Part shown: piece after piece, positions 39,544 to 47,636 of the stretch
How positions within the stretch are numbered: the first letter of the stretch is position 1
Layout of the letters: each line of letters starts with the position of its first letter
Assembly (NCBI RefSeq): GCF_041053105.1
Contig: NZ_CP163444.1
Span: 5,580,001-5,644,000 of the forward strand
From: Streptomyces sp. R44
GTDB taxonomy: Bacteria; Actinomycetota; Actinomycetes; Streptomycetales; Streptomycetaceae
Reading direction: 5' to 3'
Length of the DNA: 64,000 nt
Notes under the pieces: model-generated
What the model was told of the DNA's origin: nothing
What the model saw: only the letters and a program-made list of their open reading frames with translations
Database searches by the model: none
Made by a program: the position numbers and the translations under genes

Positions 39544-40511
39544 GGGTGCTACTGCTCGGAGCCAACGGCTTCATCGGCCGTTTCGTCGCCGACCGGCTGC
39601 TCGCCGACCCGGCCGTCCACCTCACCGCGCTCGGCCGGGGCGACGACGCCGACGTGCGCTTCGACCTCGCCTCCGGCAGCCCCGGCGCGCTCACCCGCTT
39701 CCTGGACGCCGTCCACCCCGGGGTCGTCGTCAACTGCGCCGGAGCCACCCGCGGCGGCGCCCGCGAGCTGACCCGGCACAACACCGTCGCCGTCGCCACC
39801 GTCTGCGAGGCCCTGCGCCGCAGCGGCTGCGGCGCCCGGCTCGTCCAGGTCGGCTGCGCCTCGGAGTACGGGCCCAGCCAGCCCGGCTCCTCCACCGCCG
39901 AGGACGCGATCCCGCGCCCCGGCGGCCCGTACGGCGTGTCCAAGCTCGCCGCGACCGAACTCGTCCTCGGCTCCGGGCTCGACGCCGTCGTCCTGCGGGT
40001 CTTCTCCCCGGTCGGCCCCGGCACGCCCGCCGGCTCCCCGCTCGGCCGCCTCGCCGAGGCGATGCGCCGCGCGATGCAGGCCGGGGACGGCGAGCTGAAG
40101 CTCAGCGGCCTCGGCGTGCAGCGGGACTTCGTCGACGTACGGGACGTGGCGCGGGCCGTCCACGCCGCCTCCCTCTCCGCCGCCCAGGGCGTCGTCAACA
40201 TCGGCACCGGGCGCGCCGTCCGGCTCCGGGACGCCGCCGCCGTCCTCGCCCGGGTCGCGGGCTACGCCGGCAACCTGCACGAGCTCGACGGACCGCACGG
40301 CATCCCGCAGCGCCCGATGATCGGCGCCCCCCGCACCGAGGGGACCATCGCCGACCAGCTGGGCTCCGCCCCGTACCCGTACCCCGACGGCTGCGGCCCC
40401 TGGCAGCAGGCCGACGTCCGCACCGCCCGCGACCGGCTCGGCTGGCGGCCCCGGATCAACCTGGAGGAGTCCCTCGCCGACATCTGGATGGAGGCGGCGT
40501 GTCGCATCTGA
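39540..40511 (+). CDS. NAD-dependent sugar epimerase/dehydratase (extended SDR)
   Basis: A 323-residue extended short-chain dehydrogenase. GANGFIG is the NAD-binding glycine motif, GCASEYG holds the catalytic Ser and YGVSK the Tyr-x3-Lys pair; RDFVDVRDVARAV is typical of nucleotide-sugar epimerases. The most likely reaction is C4 epimerisation or a related step on a UDP- or dTDP-sugar. In the Pel system an epimerase (PelX) makes UDP-GalNAc, which fits the neighbouring PelF-like gene. It overlaps the upstream small ORF by 4 nt and the downstream gene by 13 nt. Confidence 0.88.
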   Translation: MRVLLLGANGFIGRFVADRLLADPAVHLTALGRGDDADVRFDLASGSPGALTRFLDAVHPGVVVNCAGATRGGARELTRHNTVAVATVCEALRRSGCGARLVQVGCASEYGPSQPGSSTAEDAIPRPGGPYGVSKLAATELVLGSGLDAVVLRVFSPVGPGTPAGSPLGRLAEAMRRAMQAGDGELKLSGLGVQRDFVDVRDVARAVHAASLSAAQGVVNIGTGRAVRLRDAAAVLARVAGYAGNLHELDGPHGIPQRPMIGAPRTEGTIADQLGSAPYPYPDGCGPWQQADVRTARDRLGWRPRINLEESLADIWMEAACRI

Positions 40512-41245
40512 CGACGACCACGGCCACCGGGGCCGTCCAGGCGCTCGGCTTCGGCGTCCCCGGCTACGCCCATCCGCTGCTCGCGCCCGTCGAGTGGGCC
40601 GAGCTGACCCGCCCCGGGACCCCGCTGCACTGGGCGGTGCTCAATGTGGCGGAGGGCCCCGGGAGCCGCCCCGACCCGCACTGCCTGGAGGCGGCCGGGA
40701 AGCTGCGGAACGCCGGGGTGAAGGTCCTCGGACACCTGGACCTGGCGTACGGCTCCCGGCCCTTCGGGGAGCTCGTCTCGGACGCCCACCGCTTCCTCGA
40801 CTGGTACAAGGTCGGCGGCTTCTACCTGGACCGCGCCCCCTCCGACCGGGCCGACCTGGCCGGGTCGCGGCGGCTCACCGCGACCCTGGAGGCCGTGCTC
40901 GGCGGCGAGGCCCACCTCGTCCTCGCCCACGGCACCCACCCCCATCCGGGGTACGCGGAGGCCGCGGACCAGCTGGTGACCTTCGCCGGCTCCTGGGTGG
41001 ACTACCGCTGGTCGCAGGTGGCCGAGTGGACCGCCGAGTACACGGAGGCGAAGTTCGTCCACCTCGTCCACGGCGTCCCGCGCACCCACCTCGACGAGGC
41101 CCTGCGGATCGCGCGCTGGCAGGGGGCGGGGACGATCTTCTTCACCGACCGCGCCGGCCGTCCGGGACAAAGCGACCAATTCCACACGCTGCCCGGCTAC
41201 TGGGACGAAATCGTCTCGCGGATCGGACTGGGTGTCTCGGAATGA
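40499..41245 (+). CDS. Spherulation-specific family 4 (spherulin-4/Sph3-like) glycosidase
   Basis: A 248-residue TIM-barrel-type protein of the spherulin-4 family, which includes fungal Sph3 (GH135) and the hydrolase part of PelA; those act on galactosamine-containing polysaccharides. Visible pieces are GFGVPGYAHPLL, KVLGHLDLAYGSR, WYKVGGFYLDRAPSD (probable acidic active site) and the C-terminal GTIFFTDRAG. There is no signal peptide, so cytoplasmic location or unconventional export must be considered. GTG at 40499 lies inside the epimerase gene. Confidence 0.85.
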   Translation: MSHLTTTTATGAVQALGFGVPGYAHPLLAPVEWAELTRPGTPLHWAVLNVAEGPGSRPDPHCLEAAGKLRNAGVKVLGHLDLAYGSRPFGELVSDAHRFLDWYKVGGFYLDRAPSDRADLAGSRRLTATLEAVLGGEAHLVLAHGTHPHPGYAEAADQLVTFAGSWVDYRWSQVAEWTAEYTEAKFVHLVHGVPRTHLDEALRIARWQGAGTIFFTDRAGRPGQSDQFHTLPGYWDEIVSRIGLGVSE

Positions 41246-41308
41246 GAAGGGGCGTGGCAGTGTTACGGGGAGAACAACCGTACTGACATCCCGACCACCG
41301 GAGTCCCC

Positions 41309-42487
41309 GTGTCGCTGCCACCCCTGGTCGAGCCGGCTGCCGAGCTCACCGTAGACGAGGTCCGCAGGTACTCCCGCCACCTGATCATCCCGGACGTCGG
41401 GATGGACGGGCAGAAGCGGCTGAAGAACGCCAAGGTGCTGTGTGTCGGCGCCGGCGGCCTCGGCTCCCCGGCGCTGATGTACCTGGCCGCCGCCGGCGTG
41501 GGCACGCTCGGCATCGTGGAGTTCGACGAGGTCGACGAGTCGAACCTCCAGCGCCAGATCATCCACAGCCAGGCCGACATCGGCCGCTCCAAGGCGGAGT
41601 CCGCGAAGGACTCGGTCCTCGGCATCAACCCGTACGTGAACGTGATCCTTCACGAGGAGCGGCTCGAGGCCGACAACGTGATGGAGATCTTCGGCCAGTA
41701 CGACCTGATCGTCGACGGCACGGACAACTTCGCCACCCGCTACCTGGTGAACGACGCCTGCGTGCTGCTCAACAAGCCGTACGTGTGGGGCTCGATCTAC
41801 CGCTTCGACGGCCAGGCCTCGGTGTTCTGGTCCGAGTACGGCCCCTGCTACCGCTGCCTCTACCCGGAGCCCCCGCCGCCGGGCATGGTCCCGTCCTGCG
41901 CCGAGGGCGGCGTCCTGGGTGTGCTCTGCGCGTCCATCGGCTCCATCCAGGTCACCGAGGCCATCAAGGTCCTGGCCGGCGTGGGCGACCCGCTGGTCGG
42001 CCGCCTGATGATCTACGACGCCCTGGAGATGCAGTACCGCCAGGTCAAGGTCCGCAAGGACCCCAACTGCGCGGTCTGCGGCGAGAACCCGACCGTCACC
42101 GAGCTCATCGACTACGAGGCCTTCTGCGGCGTCGTGTCCGAGGAGGCCCAGGAGGCGGCGCTCGGCTCGACGATCACTCCGAAGCAGCTCAAGGAGTGGA
42201 TCGACACCGACGAGAAGATCGACATCATCGACGTCCGCGAGCCGAACGAGTACGAGATCGTCTCGATCCCGGGCGCGCGTCTGATCCCGAAGAACGAGTT
42301 CCTCATGGGCAACGCCCTCCAGGACCTCCCGCAGGACAAGCGGATCGTCCTGCACTGCAAGACGGGTGTCCGCAGTGCGGAAGTCCTCGCGGTGCTCAAG
42401 TCCGCGGGCTTCGCGGACGCGGTCCACGTCGGCGGCGGCGTGATCGGCTGGGTCCACCAGATCGAGCCCGAGAAGCCGGTCTACTAG
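41309..42487 (+). CDS. moeZ: Adenylyltransferase/sulfurtransferase MoeZ
   Basis: A 392-residue fusion of a ThiF/MoeB E1-like domain and a rhodanese domain. It adenylates and then sulfurates the C-terminus of ubiquitin-like sulfur carriers (MoaD, CysO, ThiS), serving molybdopterin, cysteine and thiamin-type pathways. The ATP site is GAGGLGSPALMYLAAAG; zinc cysteines are CYRCLYP and CAVCGENP. The rhodanese active-site loop is CKTGVRS. The GTG start at 41309 has GGAG upstream. A terminator follows. Confidence 0.95.
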   Translation: MSLPPLVEPAAELTVDEVRRYSRHLIIPDVGMDGQKRLKNAKVLCVGAGGLGSPALMYLAAAGVGTLGIVEFDEVDESNLQRQIIHSQADIGRSKAESAKDSVLGINPYVNVILHEERLEADNVMEIFGQYDLIVDGTDNFATRYLVNDACVLLNKPYVWGSIYRFDGQASVFWSEYGPCYRCLYPEPPPPGMVPSCAEGGVLGVLCASIGSIQVTEAIKVLAGVGDPLVGRLMIYDALEMQYRQVKVRKDPNCAVCGENPTVTELIDYEAFCGVVSEEAQEAALGSTITPKQLKEWIDTDEKIDIIDVREPNEYEIVSIPGARLIPKNEFLMGNALQDLPQDKRIVLHCKTGVRSAEVLAVLKSAGFADAVHVGGGVIGWVHQIEPEKPVY

Positions 42488-42501
42488 GACGGCTCGTGCG
42501 C

Positions 42502-42530
42502 AAGGCCCCGGACGTCACGTCCGGGGCCTT
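42502..42530. terminator. Bidirectional intrinsic terminator
   Basis: AAGGCCCCGGACGT (42502-42515) and its complement (42517-42530) form a 12-14 bp stem between moeZ and the convergent peptidase gene. Confidence 0.85.
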
Positions 42531-42548
42531 CCGCATGCGTACGGCCGG

Positions 42549-44123
42549 CTACTTGCAGACCGTGCCCGAGGCGGGCACCTTGCCGTCGAGCAGGTACGCG
42601 TCCACCGTCTTCTTCACGCACTTGTCACCGCTGTTGTAGGCGCCGTGGCCCTCTCCCTCGTACGTCACCTCCACGCCGACGCCCGCGCCGAGCGCCTTCA
42701 CCATCGACCGCGCGCCCTCGTACGGAGTGGCCGGGTCGCCGGTGTTCCCGACGACGAGGATCGGCGCCGAGCCGGGCGCCGAGACGTCCGGGTGCTCCCA
42801 GACCCCGGGCACCGGCCACTGCGAGCAGCTCGCCAGCGCCCAGCCCATGAAGTCGCCGAAGACGGGGGAGGCCTCGCGGAACTGCGGCAGCCGCTCCTTC
42901 GCCTGCCCGAGGGTGTAGCGCTCCTTGAAGTCCACGCAGTTGATGGCGGCGTTCGCGGCCTGGATGTTGCTGTACGAGCCGTTCTCGCCGCGCCCGTTCA
43001 TCGAGTCGGACAGGGAGAGGAGCAGCGCCCCGTCGCCGCCGTCGGCCGCGTCGAGCCCCTGCTCCAGATACGGCCAGAACTCCTTCGAGTACAGGGCCTG
43101 CGCGATGCCGTTGGTGGCCTGCGTCTGGGTCAGCTTGCGGGAGCCGATGCCGGGGATCGGCTCCTTGTCGAGGGCCGTGAGCAGGTTGATGATCCCCGCC
43201 TCGATCTCGGTGACGCTGCTGCCGGGCAGGGCGCACTCGTCGCCGCGGTCCACACAGTCCTGGGCGAAGTTGTCCAGCGCGAGCTGGAAGCCCTTCGCCT
43301 GGCCGAGGGCGCCGTCCTCGACGCCCGCGTCCGGGTCGACGACCGCGTCGAACACGGCCCGGCCGACGTTCCCGGGGAACATGTGGGCGTAGACGCCGCC
43401 GAGTTCGGTGCCGTACGAGATGCCGAAGTAGTGCAGCTTCTCGTCGCCGAGGACCTGGCGCATCAGGTCCATGTCCCGGGCGGCGTTCTCGGTACCGACG
43501 TGCGGCAGGGCCGGTCCCGCGTCCCGTTCGCAGCCCTTGGCGTACCGCTTCTGCGCGTCGGACAGCGTCCGCTCCTCCGCGGGGTCGTCGGGCGTGAAGT
43601 CCAGGGCGTAGTAGGCGTCGAGCTCCTTGTCGGTGGCGCACTCGACCGGGTCGCTGCGGCCGACGCCGCGCGGATCGAAGGAGACCAGGTCGTAGCGGCC
43701 GCGCAGGGTCTCGTAGTCGGCGGCGAAACCGGGCAGGGCGGTGACGCCGGAGCCGCCGGGCCCGCCGAAGTTGAAGACGAGCGAACCGATCCGCTTCGCG
43801 CTGTCACGGGCCTTGGCGCGGATGAGGGCCAGCTCGATGGTCTCGCCCTCCGGCTTCGACCAGTCGAGCGGGGCCTGGAGGAAGGAGCACTCCCAGATCG
43901 CGCCTCCGGGCAGCGGCGAGGGCGGGGCACCGCCGCCCTCGGCGGCGGACGGTGCCGGGCACGGCGCCCAGGACAGCTTCTGCGCGGTCAGCGCCGACAG
44001 CCCGGACGTGCCGGTCGGCTTCACCGGGTCCGCCCCCTGGGCTCCCCCGTCCGAGCAGCCGGCGGCGAGCAGCACGGTGGTGGCGGTCAGCAGAGCGGCG
44101 CGCTGGGCGGCGGAGATGGGCAT
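42549..44123 (-). CDS. Secreted lipoprotein tripeptidyl aminopeptidase-like hydrolase
   Basis: A 524-residue exported alpha/beta hydrolase of the Tap/SlpD S33 peptidase group. The signal peptide ends in LLAAGC, with Cys23 lipidated. Catalytic elements are visible: oxyanion FNFGGPGGSG, FDPRGVGRSDPVEC, the nucleophile Ser236 in GISYGTELGG, the acid in VGNTGDPATPYE and the His in GEGHGAY. It should trim N-terminal peptides outside the cell. Paired cysteines suggest disulfides. It is monocistronic. Confidence 0.92.
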   Translation of the reverse strand: MPISAAQRAALLTATTVLLAAGCSDGGAQGADPVKPTGTSGLSALTAQKLSWAPCPAPSAAEGGGAPPSPLPGGAIWECSFLQAPLDWSKPEGETIELALIRAKARDSAKRIGSLVFNFGGPGGSGVTALPGFAADYETLRGRYDLVSFDPRGVGRSDPVECATDKELDAYYALDFTPDDPAEERTLSDAQKRYAKGCERDAGPALPHVGTENAARDMDLMRQVLGDEKLHYFGISYGTELGGVYAHMFPGNVGRAVFDAVVDPDAGVEDGALGQAKGFQLALDNFAQDCVDRGDECALPGSSVTEIEAGIINLLTALDKEPIPGIGSRKLTQTQATNGIAQALYSKEFWPYLEQGLDAADGGDGALLLSLSDSMNGRGENGSYSNIQAANAAINCVDFKERYTLGQAKERLPQFREASPVFGDFMGWALASCSQWPVPGVWEHPDVSAPGSAPILVVGNTGDPATPYEGARSMVKALGAGVGVEVTYEGEGHGAYNSGDKCVKKTVDAYLLDGKVPASGTVCK

Positions 44124-44184
44124 AGGCCCATCGTGGTCCGCCGCCCGGGCCCCCGCGCGGGACGGGGGGCCAAGCGGGTGGCTC

Positions 44185-46824
44185 CTAGAGGGCTTCCCGT
44201 TTGGTCAGCCAGTTGAAGCAGATCCACCCCGGCAGCACCGGGATCCACAGCGTGAGCAGGCGGTACAGGAGCACCGCCGGGGTCGCGACCTCGATGGGCA
44301 GGCCGCCGACGGTGACCAGGCCGACGGTGAGCGCGCCCTCGACCGCGCCGACACCGCCCGGGGTGGGGGCCGCCGAACCGAGCGCGTTGCCCGCGAGGAA
44401 GACGACGGCCACGGTCGCGTAGCTGATCGTCTGGTTCCCGTGGCTGAACGCCCGGATCGAGGCGTCCAGACAGAGGACGAACACGATGGTCAGGAGCAGC
44501 ATCCCGCTGATGCCCGTCGCCAGCTTCATGGGCCGCTGGAGCACGTCCAGCATGCGCGGCACGACTCCGGCGAAGAGCGAGCGCAGCCGCGTCGACACGA
44601 ACTTGCGCATGAACGGGATCGCCGTCACCACGAGGACGAGCACCGCGACCGTCAGGAGCCCGGCGATGACCGTCCTCGACGGGGTGAAGGACTGCGACTT
44701 CTCCGTGCCCGTCAGATAGCCGAAGGAGAGCAGGAGCAGGATGTGCGCCCCGAGCCCGAAGAGCTGCGAGGCGCCGACGCTCGCGACCGCGAGCCCCGGG
44801 CGTACGCCCGCGCGCTGGAGGAAGCGGGTGTTCAGGGCGACGCCGCCGACCGCCGCCGGAGCGACGATCTTCACGAACGAGCCGGCGACCTGCGCCACCA
44901 CCGTCCGCCAGAACCCGACCCGCTCGGGCACGAAGCCCAGCAGGCTCATCGCCGCCGCCACGTAGCTGATCGCCGAGAACAGCACCGCGGCCGCAACCCA
45001 GCGCCAGTCCGCCTCGCTGACCGTCGACAGCGGCGTACGGGCGATCTGCGACAGCAGGAAGTACGCGGCGACCGCGCCCGCGATCATGCTGACCAGGGTC
45101 CGCGGCTTGATCCGCTCCAGGCGGACCGGCTCCACTGGGGCCTGCGGGCGGATCAGCAGCACCTGCTGCCGGATCTGCGCGAGCAGGTCCTCCTCGCGCG
45201 CCTCGTCGAGGGCGGTGTCGAGGGCCCGCTTCTCGGCCTTCTTGTCCGCCTTCTTCTCGGCCTTCGTCTCCGCCCGTACGGCGGTCCTGTCCGCCGCGGC
45301 CTCGGCCTTGGCGAGCTCCCGCTCGTGCTTGGCCGCCTCCGAGGCCGCGAGCACGGCCTCCCGCTCCCGCGCCGACCGCTCCCGGGCCAGCTTCCGCAGC
45401 GTCGCGCGCGTGGAGCGGCTCAGCGCGATCGGCTGGAGCAGCGGCAGACAGTCGGCGACGGTGTCCGGGCCGAGCACCTCGACGGCCGCGGCGACCGCCC
45501 GCTCCGCCCCGACCCGCAGGCCGAGGGTGGTGAGCAGCTGGGCGATGTCCATCCGCAGGATCAGGTCGCCGGCCGCGATCTCGCCGCCGCGCAGATCGGT
45601 GAGGATCACTCTGCCGGAACGATCCACCAGGATCGCGTCCCCCGTGAGCCGGCGGTGCGCGATCCGGCGCGACTGCAGCGCCCGGACCTGCCGCCAGGCG
45701 CTGTGCACCAGCTCGTCGGTGATCTCGGCGTCGTCGAGGGAGTCCAGGCTCCGGCCGCCGATGTGCTCGTACACGAGCATCACGGCGTCCGGGCCGAGCT
45801 CCGAGGTGGCGATCAGCTTCGGCGCGTTCGCCCCGGCGGCGATCGCCGCGTACGCGAGGAGGGCCTCCTGCTCCAGGGCCTGGCGCAGCGAGACGATCGA
45901 GCGGCGGGTGGTGATCGCCCGCAGGGTGATCCGCCGCCAGGCGCGGTAGAAGAAGCCGTGCGCCTGCTGCTCGCGGTCGACGACGGTGACGTCGAGCGGC
46001 GGCCCGTCCTCCAGGGTCACGATGTACCGGCGGCCCCGGTCCCCGCTGTCCGCGGCGTCGGGCACGCCCTCGGCGCGCAGCGCGGTCACCGGCCGGAAGC
46101 CGACCCGGCGCAGTCCGGCGAGGAGGGTCTGCCCGGTGGGCCGGACGTTCGGCGAGCCGACCGCGTAGAGCGTTCCGTACGCGACGGTCCAGCCGATCAG
46201 TACGGTGAGGATGATCGAGAGGGCGGTCGTGTAGCCGGCCACCAGCATCGTGAACGCGTCGAGGAGCAGCACCACCCAGAGCGACACCCGCCAGCGGGGC
46301 CTGCGGGCCATGCCGACGGCCGTCATGTACGCGATGACCGGGGCCAGGTAGTTGTGCACCGGGTCCGTGAGCCCGCCGCCGGACTGCGGCTGGGTCAGCG
46401 CGTCCTGGATCGTGCCGGGCGCGGCCTGGGCGACCCAGAGGTCGGTGGCGAGGGTGACGCCGTGCGCCAGGACGGCGGCGAGGACGCCGTCCGCGATGCG
46501 CAGACCGTCGCGTTTGATCAGCCGCTCGATGGCGAAGGCGACGGGCACGAGCAGGACGGCGATGGACGAGACGAGACCGGCGATCTTGACGAAGACGTCG
46601 GGGGCGCCGACCGCCCCCTTGTTGATGTCCTGCTCGAGGCCCGAGGTGGTGCCGTGGGCGAACGCGGCGACGGCGATGACGAGGCCGATGGCGAGCAGGC
46701 CGACGAGCAGCCGCATCAGGTCGGAGGGCCGGTGGACGCGGGCGGCGAGCAGCGGCTCGTCGCCGGAGACCTTCTCGGGCACGTCGGGCTGAGCCCCCTC
46801 AGGAGGCTTCGTGTCCATCACCAT
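44185..46824 (-). CDS. Large LPG-synthase-TM/UPF0104 membrane protein with kinase-like domain
   Basis: An 879-residue protein. It has about five N-terminal membrane helices (about 40-240), a protein kinase-like domain (about 260-500), an Ala/Lys/Glu-rich coiled coil (about 510-570, KAEKKADKKAEKR), and a seven- to eight-helix LPG synthase transmembrane domain (about 590-870) with its APTPGGVGAVEGAL signature. In the kinase part the usual HRD-x(4)-N appears as HRRLTGDAIL and DFG as DLRGG, so it may be a pseudokinase or a RIO/UbiB-like ATPase. The family flips or moves lipids or lipid-linked substrates. ATG at 46824 is my choice; 46908 would add a repeat-encoded leader. Confidence 0.82.
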   Translation of the reverse strand: MVMDTKPPEGAQPDVPEKVSGDEPLLAARVHRPSDLMRLLVGLLAIGLVIAVAAFAHGTTSGLEQDINKGAVGAPDVFVKIAGLVSSIAVLLVPVAFAIERLIKRDGLRIADGVLAAVLAHGVTLATDLWVAQAAPGTIQDALTQPQSGGGLTDPVHNYLAPVIAYMTAVGMARRPRWRVSLWVVLLLDAFTMLVAGYTTALSIILTVLIGWTVAYGTLYAVGSPNVRPTGQTLLAGLRRVGFRPVTALRAEGVPDAADSGDRGRRYIVTLEDGPPLDVTVVDREQQAHGFFYRAWRRITLRAITTRRSIVSLRQALEQEALLAYAAIAAGANAPKLIATSELGPDAVMLVYEHIGGRSLDSLDDAEITDELVHSAWRQVRALQSRRIAHRRLTGDAILVDRSGRVILTDLRGGEIAAGDLILRMDIAQLLTTLGLRVGAERAVAAAVEVLGPDTVADCLPLLQPIALSRSTRATLRKLARERSAREREAVLAASEAAKHERELAKAEAAADRTAVRAETKAEKKADKKAEKRALDTALDEAREEDLLAQIRQQVLLIRPQAPVEPVRLERIKPRTLVSMIAGAVAAYFLLSQIARTPLSTVSEADWRWVAAAVLFSAISYVAAAMSLLGFVPERVGFWRTVVAQVAGSFVKIVAPAAVGGVALNTRFLQRAGVRPGLAVASVGASQLFGLGAHILLLLSFGYLTGTEKSQSFTPSRTVIAGLLTVAVLVLVVTAIPFMRKFVSTRLRSLFAGVVPRMLDVLQRPMKLATGISGMLLLTIVFVLCLDASIRAFSHGNQTISYATVAVVFLAGNALGSAAPTPGGVGAVEGALTVGLVTVGGLPIEVATPAVLLYRLLTLWIPVLPGWICFNWLTKREAL

Positions 46825-46854
46825 GTCCGTCTCTGCATGCGCGTCTTGTCGATC

Positions 46855-46891
46855 TTGTCCGTGTCCGTGTTCGTGTTCTTGTACTTGTCGC
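46855..46891. repeat. Degenerate hexanucleotide repeats
   Basis: About six TGTCCG/TGTTCG/TGTTCT/TGTACT-type units lie just upstream of the large membrane protein gene. If translated from 46908 they would encode a Glu-His-Gly-rich leader. The simple repeat is more likely an untranslated, possibly unstable, leader region. Confidence 0.6.
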
Positions 46892-46986
46892 TCTTGATCT
46901 CGTATCACCAGTCACCGCCCGCACGATGGTGGCACGAAGAGCGGCCGTGCGGAGGCATCAGGGCCATGTCGGTGCGGTGAGGCAGG

Positions 46987-47448
46987 ATGGGGCGGATGAG
47001 CATGGAGGAGCCTGTGGGGGAGACCGCCGGGAAGCCCGTCGGGGAGACCGGAGAGCTGCCCGAGTACGCGGAGCGGGTGCTCGACGTGGCCGACGCGATC
47101 CCTCCCGGCCGCGTCATGACCTACGGCGACGTGGCCGAATGGCTGGGCGAGGGCGGACCCCGCCAGGTCGGCCGTGTGATGGCACTGTACGGCGGGACCG
47201 CCCCCTGGTGGCGAGTGGTCCGCGCCGACGGCACGCTGCTCCCGGGCCACGAGCTGCGGGCCCTCGGCCACTACCGCGAGGAGGGCACCCCGCTGCGCAC
47301 GGCGGGCCCGGCGGCCGAGGGACACGTACCGAAGATCGACATGCGCAGGGCGCGCTGGGACGGCGGTACGGGCGAGGGCCCGGGGACCGGCGGGGACGCC
47401 GGGGGCGCCGGCCGGGCCGCCGATCGAGGTGCCGGAACTCACACCTGA
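46987..47448 (+). CDS. Alkyltransferase-like (ATL) DNA-binding protein
   Basis: A 153-residue protein of the MGMT/Ogt DNA-binding domain family (about 25-115: IPPGRVMTYGDVAEWLG, RQVGRVMALYGG, LRALGHYREEG). The methyl-accepting Cys of PCHR is replaced by Trp74 in APWWRVV, the mark of ATL proteins. They bind O6-alkylguanine without repairing it and recruit nucleotide-excision repair. The C-terminal 35 residues are Gly-rich and probably disordered. Starts at 46987, 46996 and 47002 are possible; GAGG before 46987 favours it. Confidence 0.88.
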   Translation: MGRMSMEEPVGETAGKPVGETGELPEYAERVLDVADAIPPGRVMTYGDVAEWLGEGGPRQVGRVMALYGGTAPWWRVVRADGTLLPGHELRALGHYREEGTPLRTAGPAAEGHVPKIDMRRARWDGGTGEGPGTGGDAGGAGRAADRGAGTHT

Positions 47449-47636
47449 GGGAGGCGCCCCGGTCATCCCGGCCGGGGCCCCGGCCGGGACGGGTCCGCGG
47501 GGGTGGACGCGGTACGGAGTACGGCTCGTCGGCGCCCCGCTTCGCGTAACGTCGACGTTCGCGTCTTCCGAGGCGGGGGCCACGGCACACGGCCGCCTCA
47601 CCCGCACCACCACACCCACCAGGACCGGCGAACCAC

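Noticed and set aside
43741..46980. Plus-strand frame of over 1000 codons
   Set aside because: Antisense to the Tap-like peptidase and the large membrane protein; no domain or start signal.
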